A DNA stretch of 64,000 nt from Sphingomicrobium sp. (GTDB taxonomy: Bacteria; Pseudomonadota; Alphaproteobacteria; Sphingomonadales; Sphingomonadaceae): positions 890,938 through 954,937 of the forward strand of contig DATCMI010000001.1 in assembly GCA_036563485.1 (NCBI GenBank). The letters run 5' to 3'. Numbering within the stretch: the first letter of the stretch is position 1; each line of letters opens with the position of its first letter. Under the pieces are notes generated by a model. It was not told the origin of the DNA, searched no databases, and saw nothing but the letters and a program-made list of their open reading frames with translations. A program made the position numbers and the translations under genes. Shown piece after piece: positions 51,609 through 58,784 of this stretch.

Positions 51609-52523
51609 ATGCACATCTACCTCCCCATCGCAGGTCAGTCGGTCAATGCGCTGCTGATCGTGCTGCTCGGCCTCGGCGTCGGCTTGCTGTCCGGCATGTT
51701 CGGGATCGGCGGCGGCTTCCTGACGACGCCCTTGCTCATCTTCTACGGCATCCCGCCGACGGTCGCGGTCGCATCGGCAACGACGCAGATCACCGGCGCC
51801 AGCGTGTCGGGCGCGATGGTCCACATGCGGCGCGGCGGCGTCGATTTGAAAATGGCCGCGGTGATGATCGTCGGCGGCTCGCTCGGCTCGGTCGTCGGCG
51901 CCGCAATTTTCCGAATGCTCCTCGCCAGCGGTCAGGTCGATGTCGTGATCGCCTTCATCTACGTGATCCTGCTGACCTTCATCGGCGGACTGATGCTGAA
52001 GGACGCGGTGATCGCATTGGGCTGGGTCGAGCGGCCTCCGCCGGAGACAGCCGAGCCGCGGCGACGCCACCGCTGGGTCACGACATTGCCGTGGCGCTGG
52101 CGCTTCGAAGGGTCCGGCCTGTTCATCTCGCCCGTCGCGCCGCTCGCCATCGGCTTCCTCGCCGGCATCCTCACCGTTCTTCTCGGCATCGGCGGCGGGT
52201 TCATCCTGGTGCCGGCGATGATCTACATCCTCGGCATGCCGGCCCGCGTGGTGATCGGCACCAGCCTGGTGATGGTGCTGGCGGTCAGTGCCGCGACGAC
52301 CATGATCCATGCGGTCACCACCCGCGCGGTTGACATCGTCCTTGCCGGCCTGCTGCTCCTCGGCGGCGTCGTCGGCGCCCAATATGGCGCGCTCCTCACC
52401 ACCCGCCTCAAGCCCGACTACCTCCGCCTCGCGCTCGCCATCATCATCCTGCTCGTCTCCCTCCGCATGTTCCTCGGCTTGTTCTGGCGGCCGGACGAAA
52501 TCTTCTCGATCGAATATCTGTGA
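51609..52523 (+). CDS. TauE/SafE-family sulfite exporter-like permease
   Basis: A 304-residue inner-membrane protein with eight helices in two repeats. Each repeat has the family motif: GLLSGMFGIGGGFLTTPLLI and GILTVLLGIGGGFILVPAMI, with ATTQITGASVSGAMVHMRRG after the first. Between the halves is a loop with RRRHRWVTTLPW. Relatives export sulfite, sulfoacetate or other organic anions. It overlaps the TIGR02186 gene by four bases, a pair conserved in alphaproteobacteria. Confidence 0.92.
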   Translation: MHIYLPIAGQSVNALLIVLLGLGVGLLSGMFGIGGGFLTTPLLIFYGIPPTVAVASATTQITGASVSGAMVHMRRGGVDLKMAAVMIVGGSLGSVVGAAIFRMLLASGQVDVVIAFIYVILLTFIGGLMLKDAVIALGWVERPPPETAEPRRRHRWVTTLPWRWRFEGSGLFISPVAPLAIGFLAGILTVLLGIGGGFILVPAMIYILGMPARVVIGTSLVMVLAVSAATTMIHAVTTRAVDIVLAGLLLLGGVVGAQYGALLTTRLKPDYLRLALAIIILLVSLRMFLGLFWRPDEIFSIEYL

Positions 52524-53287
52524 CTGCGCGCTCGCTAAGCCTCCTTCTCGCCCTCGCCGCGCCGCTGATGGTCGGCGCGACCAAGCCGGTGCTGGTGCCG
52601 GACATCTCGGCGAGGCAGGTCCAGATCCGCTACAGCTTTTCCGGTGCTCAGCTGCTGCTGTTCGGCGCCATCGTTTATCCCGGCGGCCGCACCCCCGACC
52701 GCCCGGCGGACGTCGCGGTCGTTCTTCGCGGCCCCGTCCAGCCAATCCTGATCCGCGAAAAGCAGAAGATTGCCGGCGTCTGGATGAACGCCGATTCCAA
52801 CCGCTTCCGCTCGGCGCCCAGCTTCTACGCCGTCGCTTCGTCCAGGCCGATCCCGCAGCTCGTCGACGAGCGCACCGCCTCGATCTACGAGCTCGGGATC
52901 CACAATCTCCAGCTTTCGCCCGGCGGCGGCGCGCTTCCGGAAAAGGAGCGGCGCTTCGAGGCCGGCCTCATCGACCTGCGGACCCGCTCCGGGCTGTTCG
53001 CCGAAAGCCCCCACGGCGTCGAGATCACCGACGGCATCCTCTACCGCGCCGTCATCACAATCCCCAGCCAGGTGCCGGTCGGGACCTACACCGCCGAAAC
53101 CTTCCTGATCGACCGCGGTAAGGTGATCGCCGCCGCCACGCGCGAGATCCAGATCAGCAAGTCAGGCTTTGAGCGCGACGTCGCTTTGGCCGCGCGCCGC
53201 CACCGCTTCCTCTACGGCCTCGCCTGCGTCGCTTTGTCGCTCGGCCTCGGGTGGGCCGCCGCCGCCGCGTTCCAGCGCCGCTTCTAG
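52520..53287 (+). CDS. TIGR02186-family membrane-anchored protein
   Basis: A 255-residue protein of unknown function that regularly accompanies TauE-type permeases. It starts at GTG 52520 with a signal peptide (VTARSLSLLLALAAPLMVGA), has an external beta-rich domain (ISARQVQIRYSFSGAQLLLF, ADVAVVLRGPVQPILIREKQ, TDGILYRAVITIPSQVPVGT) and ends with a helix RFLYGLACVALSLGLGWAAA plus a basic tail. This is a type I membrane topology. A role as periplasmic partner of the permease is inferred from the constant pairing. Confidence 0.88.
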   Translation: MTARSLSLLLALAAPLMVGATKPVLVPDISARQVQIRYSFSGAQLLLFGAIVYPGGRTPDRPADVAVVLRGPVQPILIREKQKIAGVWMNADSNRFRSAPSFYAVASSRPIPQLVDERTASIYELGIHNLQLSPGGGALPEKERRFEAGLIDLRTRSGLFAESPHGVEITDGILYRAVITIPSQVPVGTYTAETFLIDRGKVIAAATREIQISKSGFERDVALAARRHRFLYGLACVALSLGLGWAAAAAFQRRF

Positions 53288-53363
53288 ACCCTTCCCCTAA
53301 GTTAATTTTAACCGCTCCTCGCTAACCCGCTCGCGAGCCGATTTGCTTTGGAGCGATACGAAG

Positions 53364-55046
53364 ATGGACGAACAGCCGAACCTGCGCGAATTCCTGAACG
53401 AGGTGAGCAGCTTCACCGAGGAAGCGGCGCCTGCTCCGGCAAAAGCCCCGCCGGCCAAGGTGTCGGCGATCGGCAAGGTCCTCGAAATCGCCGGCTCCGG
53501 CTCGAAGATCCGGATGGAAGCACAGGCGATTTCGGCCCTTCAATCGCACAGCGACGCGTCGGTCGCCATGTCCGGCCAGGTCGGCAGCCAGGTGAAGATG
53601 GTCGTCGGCAATGCCTGGCTGGTCGCCAACGTCCGCACCCTTCGTGCCGATGACGACGGCCAGCTCGTCGCCCTCGTCGACTTCCTGGGCGAAGGCTCGA
53701 AGGACGCGGCCGGACGGATGAGCAACTTCCGCCGCGGCGTCACCCGCTATCCGATCCCGGGCGCCGAAGTGATGCCCGTGACCACCGACGACCTCCGGTC
53801 TGTCTTCGCTGCCAGCGACGAGCCGAATATCGAGATCGGCACCGTCTACCCGACCGACGACATCCGCGGCGCGCTCTACGTCGATCCGATGCTCTCGAAG
53901 CATTTTGCGATCCTGGGCTCGACCGGTACCGGTAAGTCGACCTCCGTGGCGCTGATCCTGCACCGGATCTCGCAGCTCAGCCCCGAGGGTCACATCCTGA
54001 TGATCGACCCGCACGGCGAATATTCCGCCGCGTTCAAGAATTGCGGCGAGCTGTTCAACGTCGACAATCTGCAGCTGCCCTACTGGCTGATGAACTTCGA
54101 AGAGCATTGCGAAGTACTTCTGACGACCCAGGGGCAGGAGCGGCAGCGCGATGCCGACATCCTCGCCAAGTGCCTGCTCGCCGCCCGCACCAAGGGCAAG
54201 GACTTGAGCACGCTCGGCAAGGTCACGGTCGACAGCCCGATCCCCTATCTGCTGACCGACCTCAACGGCATCATCGTCAACGAAATGGGCAAGCTCGACC
54301 GCGCTGGCGATACGCTGCCGTTCCAGCGGCTGAAGACCAAGCTCGACGAGCTTCGCGCCGACCCGCGTTACACCTTCATGTTCTCGGGCATGCTGGTGTC
54401 GGATTCGATGCCGACGCTCATTTCCAAGCTGTTCCGCCTGCCGAGCAACGGCAAGCCGATCTCCATCGTCGACGTGTCCGGCGTCCCGTCGGAAATCACC
54501 TCGGTCGTGGTCTCCGTGCTCGCCCGGATGGTCTTCGACTATGCGATCTGGTCGCGGACCGAAGCGCAGCGCCCGCTGCTGCTCGTCTGCGAAGAAGCGC
54601 ACCGCTACGTGCCCAAGGACGAACATTCGGGCGCCCAGGCGGTCCGCAAGATCCTCGAGCGCATCGCCAAGGAAGGTCGTAAATATGGTGTTTCGCTCGG
54701 CCTCATCACGCAGCGCCCGTCCGACTTGGCGGAAGGCGTGCTGTCGCAGTGCGGCACCATCGTCTCGATGCGTCTCAACAACGACCGCGACCAAGCCTGC
54801 GTGCGGGCCGCGATGCCCGAAGGCGCGCGCGGCTTCCTCGACGCCATCCCGGCGCTCCGCAATCGCGAATGCATCGTCTGCGGCGAAGGCGTCGCGATCC
54901 CAATCCGCGTCCGCTTCGACGATCTCGAGCCCGAGAAGCGTCCGGCATCGTCCGACCCAAGCTTCGCGCGCCTGTGGCGCGAGAGCGGAGACGAAGCCGG
55001 CATCATCAGCCGCACCATCAAACGTTGGCGCGGCCACGGCCGCTAA
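53364..55046 (+). CDS. HerA-type AAA+ ATPase/helicase
   Basis: A 560-residue DNA-pumping ATPase of the HerA/FtsK class. ATG 53364 (MDEQPNLREFLNEVSSFTEE) is the likely start. An N-terminal HAS-barrel-like domain (residues 30-130) precedes Walker A GSTGTGKST (185-193), MIDPHGEYSAAF, Walker B LLLVCEEAHRYVP and the arginine-finger region KEGRKYGVSLGLITQRPSDL. HerA proteins partner with NurA nucleases in archaea and with other effectors in bacterial defence; no nuclease or effector is adjacent here. Upstream is an AT-rich stretch, TAAGTTAATTTTAA (53299-53312). Confidence 0.9.
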   Translation: MDEQPNLREFLNEVSSFTEEAAPAPAKAPPAKVSAIGKVLEIAGSGSKIRMEAQAISALQSHSDASVAMSGQVGSQVKMVVGNAWLVANVRTLRADDDGQLVALVDFLGEGSKDAAGRMSNFRRGVTRYPIPGAEVMPVTTDDLRSVFAASDEPNIEIGTVYPTDDIRGALYVDPMLSKHFAILGSTGTGKSTSVALILHRISQLSPEGHILMIDPHGEYSAAFKNCGELFNVDNLQLPYWLMNFEEHCEVLLTTQGQERQRDADILAKCLLAARTKGKDLSTLGKVTVDSPIPYLLTDLNGIIVNEMGKLDRAGDTLPFQRLKTKLDELRADPRYTFMFSGMLVSDSMPTLISKLFRLPSNGKPISIVDVSGVPSEITSVVVSVLARMVFDYAIWSRTEAQRPLLLVCEEAHRYVPKDEHSGAQAVRKILERIAKEGRKYGVSLGLITQRPSDLAEGVLSQCGTIVSMRLNNDRDQACVRAAMPEGARGFLDAIPALRNRECIVCGEGVAIPIRVRFDDLEPEKRPASSDPSFARLWRESGDEAGIISRTIKRWRGHGR

Positions 55047-55067
55047 GCAGCCGAGCGACACGACTGA

Positions 55068-55103
55068 CGTCACGCGGATTCACTCCGCGTGACGCAGCGT
55101 TTT
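55068..55103 (+). terminator. Terminator-like hairpin after the HerA gene
   Basis: CGTCACGCGG (55068-55077) pairs with CCGCGTGACG (55085-55094) around a 7-base loop, a perfect 10-bp stem. It is followed by CAGCG and TTTT (55100-55103). The U-tract is displaced by five bases from the stem, so termination efficiency is uncertain. Confidence 0.6.
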
Positions 55104-55140
55104 CCCTAATCTTCCACCCCGCCCACCGCTGGTGTTATGA

Positions 55141-55159
55141 CCCCTGTTAACAACAGGGG
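55141..55159 (+). promoter_or_regulatory. Inverted repeat overlapping the DUF305 gene ribosome-binding site
   Basis: CCCCTGTTAACAACAGGGG is an 8-bp perfect inverted repeat with a 3-base centre. Its right half includes AGGGG, the Shine-Dalgarno of the gene starting at 55167. As RNA it would hide the ribosome-binding site; as DNA it has the size of a dimer operator. Either reading implies control of the copper-binding-like gene downstream. Confidence 0.5.
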
Positions 55160-55166
55160 AATCATC

Positions 55167-57608
55167 ATGGCTGCTCGCCTGCGTACGCTCGCTACCGCTC
55201 TCACCGCCTCCGCCCTCGTCCCGCTCGGCGCGGCAAGCGCCCAACAAGCGCCGATCGTGCAGCCTGGCGCGCCGGGGCAGCCGTCTCAGCAGCTGACGCC
55301 GGATCAGGCGATCCGGATCGCGAACACCCGCTACACGGCCGACGACGTTCGCTTCATGCAGGCGATGATCGTCCACCACAGCCAAGCCGTCGAAATGGCT
55401 GCGCTGGTGAAGGGCCGCACCAATCGCCAGGCGGTGATCGACGCGGCGCGGCGCATCGACGCGTCGCAGGACGACGAGATCGCCTTCATGCGCAAATGGC
55501 TGACCGACCGCGGCCAGCCGGTCGCCAACCCCGCGGCGATGCACGACATGCATGCGATGCACGCCATGCCGGCGGTCGCGCCGGTCAGCGGCCTTACCGA
55601 CAATCTTGCGTCCATGGGCATGGCGACGCCCGAACAGATGGCCGCGCTCGCCGCCGCCAAGGGCTCGGACTTCGACCGCCAGTTCCTGGAGCGGATGATC
55701 AACCACCACCAGGGCGCCGTGACCATGGCGGACGCGCTGCTTCACCGCGGCGGTTCGGCCGCCGACCCGACCCTCTATGATTTCGTCAATGACGTGATCA
55801 ACGAGCAGAAGGCGGAAATCCGCAAGATGACCGACCTGCTCGTCGGCCTTCGCGACGACCCGCGCTCGACGCTCAAGGCGGGCTTCACCGACGCCGGGCA
55901 GGCGGCCAGCAACATGCGCCTGCTCGCCTCGCTCCCCAAGCCGACCGGCTTCTTCGACCCGAAGAACCCGATGGGCACGCCGTTTCCGAAACCGGGCGCG
56001 AAGGGCAAGGCAGCAGCGCCGGCGGGCGACGACGGCCGCTTCCCGCTGCTCAGCTTCGCGCAGACCGACATGGCGTTCGCCGGCAATTTGCTGGCCGTCG
56101 GCAATTACCACGGCTTCAATCTCTATCGCCTGACCGCCGATCCCAAGCCGCAGCTGCTGAGCTCGGTGATCTGCCCGGGCGGCCAGGGCGATTTGTCGAT
56201 CGTCGGTAACCTCGTGATCATGTCGGTCGAGCAGACCCGCGGCCGCGTCGATTGCGGGCGTGAGGGCGTCCGTCAGGACGTCAGCCCTGAACGCTTCCGC
56301 GGCATCCGCATCTTCGACATCAGCGACGTGACGCGTCCGCGCCAGGTCGGCATTGTCCAGACCTGCCGCGGCTCGCACACCCACTCGGTCGTGTCCGCCG
56401 ACCCGCGCTCGATCATCGTCTATGTCTCGGGCACGGCCGGCGTCCGCAAGGGTGAGGAACTGGCGGGCTGCGTCGGCGAGGTCGCGAGCCCGCAGACGGC
56501 GTTGTTCCGCATCGATGTCGTCGAGATCCCGGTCGCCAACCCGGCCGCAGCCCGCATCATCGACAGCCCGGCGGTCTTCGCCGACCCGAATACGGGCGAC
56601 CTCGCCGGCCTGTGGCGCGGCGGCACGCACGGCGAAGGAACTCAGGAAACGGGGCGCACGGACCAGTGCCACGACATCACCGTCTTCCCGGCTCGCCGAA
56701 TCGCCGCGGGCGCCTGCTCGGGCAACGGCATCATCTTCGACATTTCGAACCCGCGTAAGCCGCGCCGGATCGACGCCGTGTCGGACCCGACCTTCTCCTA
56801 CTGGCACTCGGCGACCTTCAACAATGACGGCACCAAGGTGCTGTTCACCGACGAATGGGGCGGCGGCGGCCGACCGCGCTGCCGGGTCCAGGACCCGCGC
56901 ACCTGGGGCGCCAACGCCATCTACGACATCGTCGACGGCAAGCTTCGCTTCCGCAGCCACTACAAGCTGCCGGCCGCCCAGTCGGAGCAAGAAAATTGCG
57001 TCGCCCATAACGGCTCGATCGTGCCCGTTCCCGGTCGCGACCTGTTCGTCCAGGCCTGGTACCAGGGCGGCATTTCGGTGATGGATTTCACCGATAGCGC
57101 CCGCCCGGCGGAGATCGCCTTTTTCGATCGCGGACCAGTCGCCAAGGACAATCTGGTGATGGGCGGCTTCTGGTCGAGTTATTGGTACAATGGTCGCATC
57201 TACGGCACCGAGATCGCGCGCGGCCTCGACATTCTCGCGCTGACGCCGAGCGCGCAGCTGTCGGATAATGAAATTGCGGCTGCGTCGCTCGCTAGCCAGG
57301 GCGCGGTGTTCAACCCGCAGCAGCAATTTCCGGTCACCTGGCCCGACCATCCGGTCGTCGCGCTCGCTTATCTCGACCAGCTGGAGCGGAGCGGCGCCTT
57401 TACTGCCGCGGCAACCGCGCCGCTGCGCCAGGCGCTCACCGCAGCACGGGCGTCGGTCGACGGTCGCCAGCGCAACGGCGCGCTCGCGGCCCAGATCGGT
57501 GCGGCGGCAGGGACGCTCCCGCCGGTCGCGGCCAGTAACGTGATTGCGATGCAGCGGCTTGCGGCGCTCCGCCGGACGCTCGGCGGGATTGCCGCACAGC
57601 TCCGCTAG
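55167..57608 (+). CDS. Secreted DUF305 and LVIVD-repeat protein with Met/His-rich linker
   Basis: An 813-residue exported protein. Signal peptide MAARLRTLATALTASALVPL is followed by two DUF305-like halves: MIVHHSQAVEMAALV (His70-His71) and MINHHQGAVTMADALL (His180-His181). They are joined by a Met/His-rich linker AMHDMHAMHAMP (about 124-134). From about 300 onward the segments TDMAFAGNLLAVGNYHGFNL, GIRIFDISDVTRPRQVGIVQ and WYQGGISVMDFTDSARPAEI fit LVIVD beta-propeller blades. DUF305 proteins are linked to copper, so metal binding in the periplasm is the best guess. ATG 55167 has AGGGG upstream. Confidence 0.88.
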   Translation: MAARLRTLATALTASALVPLGAASAQQAPIVQPGAPGQPSQQLTPDQAIRIANTRYTADDVRFMQAMIVHHSQAVEMAALVKGRTNRQAVIDAARRIDASQDDEIAFMRKWLTDRGQPVANPAAMHDMHAMHAMPAVAPVSGLTDNLASMGMATPEQMAALAAAKGSDFDRQFLERMINHHQGAVTMADALLHRGGSAADPTLYDFVNDVINEQKAEIRKMTDLLVGLRDDPRSTLKAGFTDAGQAASNMRLLASLPKPTGFFDPKNPMGTPFPKPGAKGKAAAPAGDDGRFPLLSFAQTDMAFAGNLLAVGNYHGFNLYRLTADPKPQLLSSVICPGGQGDLSIVGNLVIMSVEQTRGRVDCGREGVRQDVSPERFRGIRIFDISDVTRPRQVGIVQTCRGSHTHSVVSADPRSIIVYVSGTAGVRKGEELAGCVGEVASPQTALFRIDVVEIPVANPAAARIIDSPAVFADPNTGDLAGLWRGGTHGEGTQETGRTDQCHDITVFPARRIAAGACSGNGIIFDISNPRKPRRIDAVSDPTFSYWHSATFNNDGTKVLFTDEWGGGGRPRCRVQDPRTWGANAIYDIVDGKLRFRSHYKLPAAQSEQENCVAHNGSIVPVPGRDLFVQAWYQGGISVMDFTDSARPAEIAFFDRGPVAKDNLVMGGFWSSYWYNGRIYGTEIARGLDILALTPSAQLSDNEIAAASLASQGAVFNPQQQFPVTWPDHPVVALAYLDQLERSGAFTAAATAPLRQALTAARASVDGRQRNGALAAQIGAAAGTLPPVAASNVIAMQRLAALRRTLGGIAAQLR

Positions 57609-58702
57609 GCGCTCTTCCGGCCAACCTTCAGCAACGCCTGAAGCCGCGCCTTCACCGCGCTTGCCAGCTGCGGGTCGAAGGCCGGCGCGCTGACCAGGCG
57701 CACGCCGAGCGGGTTCACCGGCGTGCCGCCTTGGCGGACTTCGAAATGCAGGTGCGGCCCCGTCGATAGGCCCGAGGAGCCGACATAGCCGATCACTTGC
57801 CCCGCCCGGACATATGTGCCCGGCTCGGCCGCGATCGAGCTCATGTGGCTGTAGCTGCTGACCAGCCCGGCGGCATGGGCGATCTGGACCTGCCGGCCAT
57901 AGCCGCCCGCCCATCCGGCGCCGATTACCCGCCCGTCGGCGGCAGCGACGATCGGGCTGCCCCAGCCCGCCCCAATGTCGAGCCCGGCATGGAATCGCGT
58001 GAATCGAAGGATCGGGTGAACCCGATAACCGAACGTCGATGTGATATGGCCGGCCGCCGGCATCATCATACCGCTCGGGACCGGCGCCGGCCGTTCGACA
58101 TTGGCCGCGTCGATCCACTCGCTGCGCCCGTTCGCTTGCCATTTGACCAGCTGCATCGGCTTTTCGCCGAACTGCGTGATGCCGGCGTAGAGGAGCTCGC
58201 GGTTCTTGCCGAGCACCAGGTCGAAACTGTCCGAAACGCCGATTTCCCCGACGTCGATCTTGGTCGCGAGCGCCTGCAAATAAGCCGCCGCGACGTCCGG
58301 CGTCGCGCCGGCGGTGCGCAGCGACCAATAGAGACCATCATTCGCACGCCCGCTGATGCGGATCGGTCCGTTCGCCGGCGCCGGTGCAGTCGCCGGAGCG
58401 GGAGCAGGCTCAACCGGCGCCACATAGGGCCGCTGCGGCGCATAATCGATCGCTTCGGCAGCATCGGTCGGCGCCATCGCCATGCCGGTCGCGCCGCCGC
58501 TCGCCAGCGGCGCGACGCCCAGCGCCTCCCACTGGTGCGCATCATCGGCGACGCTGCTTCCAAGCCCCGGAAGCGAAGCCCAGGCGACGGTGCTGCACAG
58601 CAACGCCAGCGCGCCAGCGCTCTTCCACCCCGGCCGCGGCCAGGAGCGGGAAAGCGAGCGCCGCAACGGATGCGCCTTGGCGTGGAGCGTCAACACGCCC
58701 AT
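57605..58702 (-). CDS. M23-family peptidoglycan endopeptidase
   Basis: A 365-residue envelope protein with one N-terminal helix (SAGALALLCSTVAWASLPGL), a middle domain with DSFDLVLGKNRELLYAGITQ, and the LytM domain. The zinc ligands are all there: FHAGLDIGAGWG (His and Asp), SYSHMS and GPHLHFEVRQG (HxH). It should cleave peptide cross-links or stem peptides in the wall, so growth or division is the likely role. It overlaps the DUF305 gene end by four bases and is divergent from the helicase. Confidence 0.93.
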   Translation of the reverse strand: MGVLTLHAKAHPLRRSLSRSWPRPGWKSAGALALLCSTVAWASLPGLGSSVADDAHQWEALGVAPLASGGATGMAMAPTDAAEAIDYAPQRPYVAPVEPAPAPATAPAPANGPIRISGRANDGLYWSLRTAGATPDVAAAYLQALATKIDVGEIGVSDSFDLVLGKNRELLYAGITQFGEKPMQLVKWQANGRSEWIDAANVERPAPVPSGMMMPAAGHITSTFGYRVHPILRFTRFHAGLDIGAGWGSPIVAAADGRVIGAGWAGGYGRQVQIAHAAGLVSSYSHMSSIAAEPGTYVRAGQVIGYVGSSGLSTGPHLHFEVRQGGTPVNPLGVRLVSAPAFDPQLASAVKARLQALLKVGRKSA

Positions 58703-58784
58703 CCGTCTGCCGAAACAAGGTTAAGGCCCGCCTAAAATCGCGCCTTGGAACCTTGCCTTCCCTTCGGGCGCTGCCACATTCGTC

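Noticed and set aside
53364-57608. A defence island around the HerA ATPase
   Set aside because: None of the neighbours is a nuclease, methylase, toxin or other known defence partner.
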